From assembly GCA_046582495.1 (NCBI GenBank), contig JAYGEG010000167.1, forward strand, positions 1-46,767: a DNA stretch of 46,767 bases, given 5' to 3'. The notes beneath the pieces are model-generated. The model searched no databases. It saw only the letters and a program-made list of their open reading frames with translations, and was not told the DNA's origin. The number at the start of each line of letters is the position of its first letter. Position 1 is the stretch's first letter. This document shows positions 7,141 to 15,417 of the stretch, piece by piece. Both the position numbers and the translations under genes were made by a program. The DNA is from TMED23 sp913054205 (GTDB lineage Bacteria; Pseudomonadota; Alphaproteobacteria; Rhodospirillales; UBA2165).

Positions 7141-8616
7141 ATGTTGAAAACAGGTAAAGAACATCTCGAGGGTCTTAGGGATGGCCGTACGGTTTACATT
7201 GGCAGTGAGCGTGTTGATGATGTAACGACCCACCCGGCTTTTAAAAATGCGGCGCAAACGGTGGCCGCGCTCTATGACGTTAAACACGATCCTGAATTCA
7301 AGGATTTGTTGTCCTATGAGGAAGACGGTGAGCGCTATTCAATGTGGTTTTTGCAGGCTAAAACCCGTGATGATCTGCGCAAGCGGACAAAGGCCCATAA
7401 AAAAATTGCCGATTTGTCCTGCGGCTTATTTGGCCGCTCTCCCGATCATGTCTCCAGTTTTGTCACCGGCATGTCGACCAACCCGTCAGTCTTTGACACC
7501 GACACCTATAAGTTTGGCGACAACTTAATGGCCTATTACGATCACATGCGCAAAAACGATATTTTTGCGACATATGCTGTATTGCCGCCGCAAGCTGCAC
7601 GAAATCCAGAATTTTATGAAAAGCAAAATATTCCTGTGCCAACCTTGCGCGTTGTCCGGGAAGATGATGATGGTGTGGTTATGTCGGGTATGAAAATGCT
7701 GGCTACGAGCGCAGTCTTTTGTGATGAAATTTGGGTCGGCAATCTTCTGCCGCTCGCTCCCAATCAAGTAAAAGAGGCCATCACCTGCGCAATTCCTTGT
7801 AACGTTGAAGGGCTATCTTTGTGGATGCGCCAACCGATCGCTCTAAATGCAAACAATGAATTTGATGCGCCTTTGACATGGAAATATGACGAGACCGACG
7901 TGCTCGTCATTTGCGATGAAGTCAAAGTGCCGTGGGAAAAAGTATTTGTCATGGATGACGCCATTCTGGCGCGGGAAATTTACATAAAAACACCGGCGCA
8001 TTGTTATGGTAATCATCAGTCAAATGTTCGGTTTTGGGCAAAAATGCAGCTGATATTGGGTCTTTGTTCAAAGGTTACCCAGTCAACCGGTGCCGATCAA
8101 ATTCCAGCCGTGCGCGAAATTCTGGGTCGTATGTCGGCTCAAGAATCAGCGCTTGCTGGCATGGTGCATGGACAGATTGAAGCTGCTGAGGAATGGCCGG
8201 AAGGCTATCTCACCTGCAATCGCCGGATGATGTACGCAGCTTTGGATTGGTGTACGGAAAATCACTCTGCGATCGTTGATGAGCTGCGCACATTATGCGG
8301 CGGCGGCGTTTTCCAGATGCCGGGTAGCGTCAACATTATGCATGACGAAAAAATGCGCGAAACTTTTGAACAATATTTCCAAACACCGCAAATGGGAGCG
8401 CTGGACCGTATGAAACTTATGCGGCTGGCATGGGACTTTGTCGGTTCTGAATTTGCCGGTCGGCAACAGCAATATGAGAAGTTTTATGCCGGCGCGTCCT
8501 TTATTGTTCGAAACCATTCCCACCGGGAAACCGATTGGGGCTTTTTTGATGGCATCGTTGATGATTTCATGGCGGGCTATGATGTGCCCGAGCCAGCCAA
8601 ATTGGCAGCAGAATAA
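7141..8616 (+). CDS. hpaB: 4-hydroxyphenylacetate 3-monooxygenase-family oxygenase (HpaB-like)
   Basis: This 491-aa FADH2-dependent phenol hydroxylase belongs to the HpaB/HpaH family. The N-terminal part (about 5-275) contains the opening RDGRTVYIGSERVDDVTTHP and a middle region with SGMKMLATSAVFCDEIWVG. The C-terminal helical domain (about 280-480) includes RMSAQESALAGMVHGQIEA and ends with a RETDWGFFDGI region. The length is close to the shorter family members. Such enzymes ortho-hydroxylate phenolic acids using O2 and need a separate flavin reductase (HpaC type), which is not in the window. Translation starts after AAGGAG. The gene symbol names the family, and the true substrate may not be 4-hydroxyphenylacetate. 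Confidence 0.87.
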   Translation: MLKTGKEHLEGLRDGRTVYIGSERVDDVTTHPAFKNAAQTVAALYDVKHDPEFKDLLSYEEDGERYSMWFLQAKTRDDLRKRTKAHKKIADLSCGLFGRSPDHVSSFVTGMSTNPSVFDTDTYKFGDNLMAYYDHMRKNDIFATYAVLPPQAARNPEFYEKQNIPVPTLRVVREDDDGVVMSGMKMLATSAVFCDEIWVGNLLPLAPNQVKEAITCAIPCNVEGLSLWMRQPIALNANNEFDAPLTWKYDETDVLVICDEVKVPWEKVFVMDDAILAREIYIKTPAHCYGNHQSNVRFWAKMQLILGLCSKVTQSTGADQIPAVREILGRMSAQESALAGMVHGQIEAAEEWPEGYLTCNRRMMYAALDWCTENHSAIVDELRTLCGGGVFQMPGSVNIMHDEKMRETFEQYFQTPQMGALDRMKLMRLAWDFVGSEFAGRQQQYEKFYAGASFIVRNHSHRETDWGFFDGIVDDFMAGYDVPEPAKLAAE

Positions 8617-8639
8617 CGCGCGTTAAAGCTTTCCATTCG

Positions 8640-8684
8640 GCCCTCACCTTTGTATCGTTATAAAAACGCATCAAAGGTGAGGGC
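8640..8684 (+). promoter_or_regulatory. 13-bp perfect inverted repeat covering the iorA ribosome-binding site
   Basis: The arm GCCCTCACCTTTG (8640-8652) is exactly complementary to CAAAGGTGAGGGC (8672-8684). The 19-nt loop itself contains a small CGTT/AACG stem. The right arm carries AAAGGTGAG, the best Shine-Dalgarno for the ATG at 8688. In RNA the hairpin would hide the ribosome site. There is no T-tract, so it is not an intrinsic terminator. It could be a translational switch, an mRNA-stability hairpin between hpaB and iorA, or a DNA operator. Confidence 0.55.
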
Positions 8685-8687
8685 GGC

Positions 8688-10838
8688 ATGGAAAGATCAT
8701 TTCACAAAGAAATAGAACAACTTCGTCAAGGCGATAACGGCAAATTCCAAGGCGAAGGGATTTTGGCTGTCACCAAGGCTCTTTTGCAGTCTGGTGTCGC
8801 CTATGTTGGCGGCTATCAGGGCGCGCCGGTCTCCCACTTGCTGGACGTTCTGGTCCAGGCCAAAGATTTGATGGGTGAGCTCGGTGTCCATGTTGAGGCC
8901 AATTCAAACGAAGCCTCAGCAGCTGCAATGCTGGGCGCGTCGATCAATTATCCAATTCGCGGTGCCGTCACCTGGAAATCGATTGTCGGCACCAATGTCG
9001 CTTCTGATGCATTGTCCAATCTTGCGAGTCCCGGCGTAAAAGGCGGCGCGTTGATTATCTCGGGCGAGGATACCGGCGAAGGTGCCAGTGTCATCCAGGA
9101 GCGCACCCATGCATTTGCCATGAAATCCTCGATGTGGCTGCTTGATCCGCGTCCCAATCTTCAAAGCATGGTGGATATGGTCGAAAATGGTTTCCAACTT
9201 TCAGAAGCCACCAACACACCGGTTATTTTGGGGCTCCGTATACGGGCCTGTCACGTGCAAGGGGAATTCACGACAAAAAACAACAAAAAATCGCCGATCA
9301 ATACCATCGACAAAGCGGATGATCCGGCAGCGTTTGAATATGATCGTCTGGCCCATCCGCCTGCGATCTATGCCCAGGAGAAGAAAAAAGTTGAAGAACG
9401 CCTCCCAGCGGCCCGAAAATTTATTGTCGATAGAAAATTGAACGAATTTTTTGACGGACGTTACGACAATCTCGGTATTATTTTGCAAGGCGGTCTTTTT
9501 AATACGCTGGTCAATCGCTTGAATGTGTTGGGTCTTGGCGATCAATTTGGCAATTCTGATATTCCGCTGATGCTGCTCAACGTGCCGCATCCGCTGGTGC
9601 CCGATCAGATCACCGAGTTTTGCGCCGGCAAAGATGCGGTTTTGGTGCTGGAAGAGGGCAATCCAAAATTCATCGAGCACCAAATTCACACAATGCTGCG
9701 AAAAGCCGACATTCAGACAAAAGTTTATGGCGAGGATATTTTTCCGACCGGCGGCGAATACAACGCTGAAGTGATCACCAATGGCATGGTCGACTTCCTC
9801 GGCGAAGTGGAACATCTGGCGATTGACCTTGAGGCAATTCGCGATAAGGCTGCGAAATTGCTGAACGACAAGGCTGCCGGGCTGGAAATTATGGAAGCGG
9901 CGCTCGATAAGCCTTTGCCGCCGCGGCCACCCGGATTTTGCACCGGTTGTCCGGAAAGACCGGTTTTTACTGCAATCAAATTGCTCAAAGAAGAAATCGG
10001 CGACATTCATATCGCCGGCGATATCGGCTGCCATGCGTTTGCGACCTACGCACCATTCAATATGGGTAACTCCATTTTGGGCTATGGTATGGGGCTGGCG
10101 AGCGCGCAAGCGGTTGGGCCAATGCTCAAAAAACGCACCATCAGTATTATGGGAGACGGCGGCTTTTGGCATAACGGTCTGCAAACCGGCGTGTTGTCGA
10201 ATTTGTTTAATGAAGGTGATGGTGTGCTGATCATCATGCAAAATGGCTACGCCTCAGCGACCGGCCAGCAATATATTCCGTCTTCGACGCCAGGGTCGGA
10301 CAACACGCCATTGACCAGTGACATAGAAAAAACGTTGAAAGCACTTGGTGTTAAATGGCTTAGGACCGTTCGAACGTACGGCGTGAGCCGCATGCTGGAT
10401 ACGCTGCGTGAAGCCATGACGACCGAGCAGAAGGGCCTTAAAGTCATCATTGCCGATAGCGAATGCATGCTCGCCCGGCAACGCCGTGTCAAAACTGAAA
10501 ATGTGGAGAAGCTCAAACGAGGTGCTGAAGTTGTCGTGCCGCGTTTTGGCGTTGATGAAGAAATCTGCACCGGCGATCATTCTTGCATTCGGCTGTCAGG
10601 CTGCCCGTCACTGACCATCAAAGACAATTCTGATCCGCTGAGGGACGAGGCTGTTACGCAAGTGATCGATAGTTGCGTTGGCTGTGGACTTTGCGGTGAA
10701 GTGGCGCATGCCGCACAACTCTGTCCGTCGTTCTATCGGGCAGAACGTGTTCAAAATGCCGGCGCGCTGGCTAAAATGATGGCGGGCGTTCGCAACAGTG
10801 TGATCGGATGGCTCGCGGCATCGGAGCGGCCCCTATGA
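8688..10838 (+). CDS. iorA: Indolepyruvate ferredoxin oxidoreductase, alpha subunit (IorA)
   Basis: This 716-aa TPP- and Fe-S-dependent 2-oxoacid oxidoreductase subunit oxidises aryl-pyruvates to aryl-acetyl-CoA and passes electrons to ferredoxin. The N-terminal pyrimidine domain includes GGYQGAPVSHLLD and HVEANSNEASAAAMLGAS. FCTGCPERP lies near residue 425. The TPP-binding GDGGFWHNGLQTG starts at 489 with Asn in IIMQNG. A C-terminal ferredoxin-like domain has Cys627, Cys633, Cys639 and CVGCGLCGE from Cys663, enough for two 4Fe-4S clusters, although the spacing of the first set is unusual. The stop overlaps the iorB ATG (ATGA), implying coupled synthesis. The substrate could be another aryl or branched 2-oxoacid. 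Confidence 0.9.
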   Translation: MERSFHKEIEQLRQGDNGKFQGEGILAVTKALLQSGVAYVGGYQGAPVSHLLDVLVQAKDLMGELGVHVEANSNEASAAAMLGASINYPIRGAVTWKSIVGTNVASDALSNLASPGVKGGALIISGEDTGEGASVIQERTHAFAMKSSMWLLDPRPNLQSMVDMVENGFQLSEATNTPVILGLRIRACHVQGEFTTKNNKKSPINTIDKADDPAAFEYDRLAHPPAIYAQEKKKVEERLPAARKFIVDRKLNEFFDGRYDNLGIILQGGLFNTLVNRLNVLGLGDQFGNSDIPLMLLNVPHPLVPDQITEFCAGKDAVLVLEEGNPKFIEHQIHTMLRKADIQTKVYGEDIFPTGGEYNAEVITNGMVDFLGEVEHLAIDLEAIRDKAAKLLNDKAAGLEIMEAALDKPLPPRPPGFCTGCPERPVFTAIKLLKEEIGDIHIAGDIGCHAFATYAPFNMGNSILGYGMGLASAQAVGPMLKKRTISIMGDGGFWHNGLQTGVLSNLFNEGDGVLIIMQNGYASATGQQYIPSSTPGSDNTPLTSDIEKTLKALGVKWLRTVRTYGVSRMLDTLREAMTTEQKGLKVIIADSECMLARQRRVKTENVEKLKRGAEVVVPRFGVDEEICTGDHSCIRLSGCPSLTIKDNSDPLRDEAVTQVIDSCVGCGLCGEVAHAAQLCPSFYRAERVQNAGALAKMMAGVRNSVIGWLAASERPL

Positions 10839-12325
10839 GTGATACGCAACTGGTAAAAATATTGATTTGTGCGATGGGCGGCGAAGGCGGCGGCGTGTTG
10901 ATGAACTGGATCGTCAATGCGGCGTGGCAGAAAGGCTATCCCGTTCAAGCGACTTCGGTACCGGGTGTGGCGCAGCGCACCGGAGCCACGACTTATTATA
11001 TAGAAATGTTACCAGAGGTCTTGGCGGTGGGAAGCCCGCAGCCGGTATTTGCACTGATCCCGACCGCCGGTGAAGTCGATATCTTGATTGCGACGGAGGC
11101 CGCAGAAGCCGCACGTGCGGCGGGCAACGGGCTGGTTACGCCTGACCGCACTCATTTAATCGCGTCGACCTCCCGCGTCTATTTGATGCCGGAAAAACTG
11201 GCGATGACGGACGGCCGGATCGACAATGACCAAATCGCCACGATTTTAGATAAGTGCGCCCATAAATCCGTGTTGTTTGATGCCAATCAAGCGGCCAAGG
11301 ACGCCGGCGCCATCGTCAATGCGGTTATGCTGGGCGCCATTGCGGCCACTGGCGTCATCGGTATTGATCTTGATGATTTTATTGTGGCCATCGAAAAAGA
11401 AGGCAAAGCGGTAGCCTCGAACATTGCTGGATTAAAAAGCGGTTTTGCCATTGCAACAGGTGAAGTGACTCCGGCAAAGACCGAACAAGACAATATTATC
11501 TCAATTTCAGAAGACCGTATGCAAAGCGATTTCCCCGATAGTGTTCAGCCGGTGCTGGTGCATGCCTTAAAACGACTTACTGATTTTCAAAATGAAGCCT
11601 ATACGTCGACCTATCTCGATCGATTGGAAGTTTTTAAAGATAACGATCCGGACCTGCTGGAAATTGTCGCCAAGCAACTCGCGCTTCGCATGACCTATGA
11701 GGATATTATCCGGGTTGCCCAAGCCAAAATACGGGCCGAGCGATTTGAGCGGATTAGGGGAGAGACCAGCGCCCAGCCGGGTGATCTGGTCATCATCACC
11801 GAGTTTTTTAAACCCGGTATTGCTGAAGTTAGCGACATGCTGCCGAGCGGAATGGCGAAAAGCCTGATCGCTTGGGGCGAGAAAAACGGCAAGATTGAGA
11901 ATTTTGGCTTTGGCATGGAAGTAACAACCACGAGCATCATCGGATTTTTGAAAGTCTGGTTCCTGGCCAAGCTTAAATGGTGGCGCCCACATAGTTATCG
12001 CTGGCAGGTTGAAAATGCGACAATTGAGGATTGGCTAGAATTGGTGGAATCAGCCGACGCTCTTAACGCCGGCTTCGCAATGGAAGTCGCGGAACTTGCA
12101 CGTTTGATCAAAGGCTATGGCAGCACCCATCGGCGCGGTGTGCGCAATTATTCGCGCATTGTGGAAGAATTGGTGCGGCCGATTTTGACGTCTGGCACTG
12201 TGCCGGGTGACGGTATTGAGCGCGTTAGAGAGGCCAGAGACGCAGCGACCACCGACCCTGACGGCGAGACACTTGATAACGTGTTGTCGAAACTAGGCGT
12301 GTCTGGAAATCTTGCCGCAGAATAA
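10835..12325 (+). CDS. iorB: Indolepyruvate oxidoreductase, beta subunit (IorB) with long C-terminal DUF6537-like domain
   Basis: The first ~200 residues form the gamma/beta domain of 2-oxoacid:ferredoxin oxidoreductases, with LICAMGGEGGGVLMNWI near the N-terminus, SVPGVAQRTGATTYYIEM, and DANQAAKDAGAIVNAVMLGA. The remaining ~250 residues match the extension seen in large aerobic-type IorAB proteins (DUF6537 as I recall), including GFGMEVTTTSIIGFLKVW and GYGSTHRRGVRNYSRIVEE. At 496 aa it is much longer than archaeal IorB (~200 aa). The ATG at 10835 overlaps the iorA stop and has GGAG upstream. An ATG at 10808 would overlap more and is less likely. It forms the complex with IorA. Confidence 0.88.
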   Translation: MSDTQLVKILICAMGGEGGGVLMNWIVNAAWQKGYPVQATSVPGVAQRTGATTYYIEMLPEVLAVGSPQPVFALIPTAGEVDILIATEAAEAARAAGNGLVTPDRTHLIASTSRVYLMPEKLAMTDGRIDNDQIATILDKCAHKSVLFDANQAAKDAGAIVNAVMLGAIAATGVIGIDLDDFIVAIEKEGKAVASNIAGLKSGFAIATGEVTPAKTEQDNIISISEDRMQSDFPDSVQPVLVHALKRLTDFQNEAYTSTYLDRLEVFKDNDPDLLEIVAKQLALRMTYEDIIRVAQAKIRAERFERIRGETSAQPGDLVIITEFFKPGIAEVSDMLPSGMAKSLIAWGEKNGKIENFGFGMEVTTTSIIGFLKVWFLAKLKWWRPHSYRWQVENATIEDWLELVESADALNAGFAMEVAELARLIKGYGSTHRRGVRNYSRIVEELVRPILTSGTVPGDGIERVREARDAATTDPDGETLDNVLSKLGVSGNLAAE

Positions 12326-12338
12326 TCTTGAGCAAAAC

Positions 12339-13880
12339 ATGAGCCAATTGCCAAAAGTACATCAAACGGTCGTGCATATGCTGGCGGCGGCCGCAAATGA
12401 TTGTGGTGATACTTCTGCCGTTGTTTATGAAGATCGAGACCTCTCCTATATAGAATATCTTCGCTGCGTCGCCGGATTGGCGCACAAACTCCAAGAATAT
12501 TCTGGTGGTCAGTCGTTGCGCGGCGAGCGCGTTGCGCTGATTTGCGGCAATTCGCTGGAGATGGCAATCGGAACCTTCGCCGTGCATGCATCGGGCGCTC
12601 AAGCCGTCCCGGTAAATCCGATTTACACCAAACGAGAACTCACCCACATCCTCGGCGATTCCGAACCTATTGCGGTGATATTTGATGCTGAAATATCGGC
12701 GGTGGTTGAACCGCTTTTGCAGGAATGGAAAATTGCTCATGGCATTGAAGTGGGTGATGCCGGTGAACGTTTCGATGTTTGGCGGGATGACATATCGGTA
12801 ACGCTCCCGGAAATGCCAATACCCGAAGATTTGGCGACGCTCCAATATACCGGCGGTACAACGGGTCTTCCAAAAGGCGTCATCATCACGCACCGGCAGC
12901 TATCGACGAATATTTCACAACGCGAGTCGGGCTGGCCGACGCGGCAAGGCGAAGAGCGAGTCCTCTGCGTGATGCCGCTTTTTCATGTCTATGCCTCTTC
13001 GATGGCGCTGCATCTGGCGGTCTATTGCAAAAGCCAATTGCATATTTTATCGAAATACCGACCGGATACCGTGTTGAAGTGCATTGCCGAAGATCGGATC
13101 ACGATTTTACCGGTTGGCCCGACAATCTATCAAGGCTTGATGTCTTATGAAGGTTTTGCATCCACAGATTTCTCCTCTTTGCGCATAGCCTATTCCGGTT
13201 CGGCGCCGCTGCCGGAAGAAACTCTGAAACGCTGGGAAGAGGCGACAGATTGCCCAATTCTCGAAGGCTATGGGCAAACCGAGGCAGGTCCCGTGGTCTC
13301 AGCTATTCATGAGGGAACGCCTGCCATTGTTGGTTCCGTCGGCAAGCCATTGGCGGGTACAATTGTGCAAATTGTCGATGTCGAAACCGGATCTTCCATA
13401 CTGGATGCAGGCGAGCAGGGCGAAATCCGGGTTCAGGGACCGCAAATAATGTCTGGCTATCGCAACAGATTAGAAGAGACAAAAGAAGCGCTGCGCGATG
13501 GTTGGCTTTACACCGGCGACATTGGTGAGCTAGACGATGAGGGCAATCTTTATATCCGGGATCGCAAAAAAGATATGGTGATTGTTGGCGGCTACAATGT
13601 CTATCCGCGCGAGATCGACGAAGTGCTTTTTGCCCACCCAGATGTTTCTGAGGCGGCGGCTGTCGGCGTACCGGACGAATATCGCGGAGAAGTCATCCGA
13701 GCCTGTGTCACCTTGCGCGAAGAGGCAAACATCACGTCTGAAGATCTGCTTAACTATTGTGCACAGGAGTTAGCGAAATATAAAGTGCCCGCTGAAATTC
13801 AAATTTTAGAAGAGGTACCTAAAACCACCGTTGGAAAAATTGATAAATCGGCTGTGCGCAATCTTTTTAGAACCATTTAA
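12339..13880 (+). CDS. AMP-forming acyl-CoA ligase (class I adenylate-forming enzyme)
   Basis: This 513-aa ligase activates a carboxylic acid with ATP and CoA. The motifs are intact: P-loop-like YTGGTTGLPKG from residue 170, ILEGYGQTEAG from about 308, WLYTGDIGELDDEG, IRDRKKDMVIVGGYNVYPREID and the C-terminal catalytic Lys500 in TTVGKIDK. The length is typical. The ATG at 12339 follows the iorB stop by 13 nt, and an in-frame TTG at 12312 lies inside iorB. With IorAB next to it, the likely substrate is an aryl-acetate or other aromatic acid, so that free acid and pyruvate routes meet at the same CoA ester. This is inference. Medium- or long-chain fatty acids cannot be excluded. Confidence 0.9.
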   Translation: MSQLPKVHQTVVHMLAAAANDCGDTSAVVYEDRDLSYIEYLRCVAGLAHKLQEYSGGQSLRGERVALICGNSLEMAIGTFAVHASGAQAVPVNPIYTKRELTHILGDSEPIAVIFDAEISAVVEPLLQEWKIAHGIEVGDAGERFDVWRDDISVTLPEMPIPEDLATLQYTGGTTGLPKGVIITHRQLSTNISQRESGWPTRQGEERVLCVMPLFHVYASSMALHLAVYCKSQLHILSKYRPDTVLKCIAEDRITILPVGPTIYQGLMSYEGFASTDFSSLRIAYSGSAPLPEETLKRWEEATDCPILEGYGQTEAGPVVSAIHEGTPAIVGSVGKPLAGTIVQIVDVETGSSILDAGEQGEIRVQGPQIMSGYRNRLEETKEALRDGWLYTGDIGELDDEGNLYIRDRKKDMVIVGGYNVYPREIDEVLFAHPDVSEAAAVGVPDEYRGEVIRACVTLREEANITSEDLLNYCAQELAKYKVPAEIQILEEVPKTTVGKIDKSAVRNLFRTI

Positions 13881-13948
13881 GCAGCCTCACAGGTTTCTCA
13901 CTGGTTTTTGATTTGGCTCTCGTCTTCGAAGTCGCTATCCCCTTCGAG

Positions 13949-15403
13949 ATGTTTGAAAACTTCATTCCGACGTTTGCGCCATGGTTGGTCATGCTGGCTT
14001 ATGGCCTGATTGTTTGGCAGTTCGCACCCAAGCGGGTGACGATCAAAGGCTTTTTTACTGGAACAGATGAGTCTCACGGTGTTACAGGTAGCGCACCCGG
14101 GCTTTGGCTGTTGGTTGCAAGCGCTGCCATCTCTTGGATATTTGCGAAATCCATCGCCAATGCCGCCAGTCTCGCACAGGCTTTTGGAATATCCGGCTCG
14201 ATTGGCTACGCATTTTACTATCTGAGTTTTCTGGTTGCCGGTGTCGTGATTTATATCATTCGAACCAAAGGCGGAGATAAATCTCTGCCGGCCTTTCTAA
14301 TCCGAAAATATGGCAAATTATGCGCCAAGCTGTTTGTCGCTGCCATCGCAATTAGACTGTTTAATGAAGTCTGGTCCAATACCAAAGTCGTCGGCCTCTA
14401 TTTTGGCGATGAGGGCAGTTCCGGCTATTGGATTTCTGTTGCAGCGGTTACCGGATTCACGGTCTATTATTCCTGGCGTTCCGGACTGCGCGGCAGCTTG
14501 CTCACAGATGGTGGTCAGATGGTCCTGGCCTCGGTTTTGCTCGCGGGCATCTTTTTTTTCATCCTACCGGAGTTTGCCGCGCGAGGCCTGCCGCAATTTC
14601 CTAAAGCCGCCAGCATGGCAGGCTGGACGTTTGCCGGCCTGGCTTTAGTACAGGCCTTTAGTTATCCCTTTCATGATCCGGTTCTGACAGACCGGGGTTT
14701 TATCACATCGCCCAAAATCATGTTGAAAGGATTTATTTTGGCGGGCCTCATTGGCGGCGGCTTTATTTTCCTATTTGGATTTGTCGGCATCTATGGTCGG
14801 CTCGAAGGTTTGGGGGGTAATCCGTCTTTGGTCGTGCCTGCCAGTTTTGGGATTACCATGTTGCTGATCGTCAATGCGATCATGATGACGAGCGCCGGCT
14901 CAACTCTCGATTCGACCTTTGCCAGCACCGCCAAATTGACGGCGCGTGATTTTACCGGTGAAACAGGTGAGCCGACCGAACGCCAGTTATCCACTGGGCG
15001 GCGTACTGTGATATTCATTGCTGTGCTGGGAAACTTGCCATTGTTTAGCATCTATCTTGGCTCAGAAGTAGGCCCCGCCGTGATCGCCGCGACGACAATC
15101 AGTGGCACAATGGTAATGGGCCTGGCACCGATCTTTATGCTCGCCTTTTTGCCTGGAGCCGGGCGTTGGAGCTTCCACCTCGCCTTTTGGCCGGGGATAT
15201 TGTTTGGCGTCATTATGACCCTCGAAGGGGCAATGGGAATTCAAATTGTGCCAAGTTGGATTGATATAGGTGTTGGCAAATATGCCGATGATCTTGGCGT
15301 CAATTTGTGGGGCGTCGGGATTTGCACAATCGGATTTCTCATTGGTTGCCTGATCGAACTCGCTATGAAGAGCAAAAAGGGATTGGTCGCCAACCCCGCG
15401 TAG
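13949..15403 (+). CDS. Solute:sodium symporter family transporter (SSS/SSF)
   Basis: This 484-aa inner-membrane protein has about a dozen hydrophobic segments. The region SAGSTLDSTFASTAKLTARDF (about 325-345) is the typical late signature of the sodium:solute symporter family. A central segment reads AFSYPFHDPVLTDRGF. Such carriers bring in organic acids or amino acids with Na+. As the last gene of the catabolic island, it most likely imports the substrate of module B. The start is uncertain: the ATG at 13949 has no clear ribosome site, and an in-frame TTG at 13913 would add 12 residues. The gap from the ligase gene is 68 nt. Confidence 0.82.
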   Translation: MFENFIPTFAPWLVMLAYGLIVWQFAPKRVTIKGFFTGTDESHGVTGSAPGLWLLVASAAISWIFAKSIANAASLAQAFGISGSIGYAFYYLSFLVAGVVIYIIRTKGGDKSLPAFLIRKYGKLCAKLFVAAIAIRLFNEVWSNTKVVGLYFGDEGSSGYWISVAAVTGFTVYYSWRSGLRGSLLTDGGQMVLASVLLAGIFFFILPEFAARGLPQFPKAASMAGWTFAGLALVQAFSYPFHDPVLTDRGFITSPKIMLKGFILAGLIGGGFIFLFGFVGIYGRLEGLGGNPSLVVPASFGITMLLIVNAIMMTSAGSTLDSTFASTAKLTARDFTGETGEPTERQLSTGRRTVIFIAVLGNLPLFSIYLGSEVGPAVIAATTISGTMVMGLAPIFMLAFLPGAGRWSFHLAFWPGILFGVIMTLEGAMGIQIVPSWIDIGVGKYADDLGVNLWGVGICTIGFLIGCLIELAMKSKKGLVANPA

Positions 15404-15417
15404 TATAAAACCGCTGC

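Noticed and set aside
8640..8684. Inverted repeat as a rho-independent terminator of hpaB
   Set aside because: No T-tract follows on either strand, and the right arm contains the iorA ribosome site.
9201..10241. 346-codon open frame on the minus strand inside iorA
   Set aside because: It is antisense to a clear IorA sequence, rich in His/Gln/Phe as expected of a shadow frame, and has no family motif.
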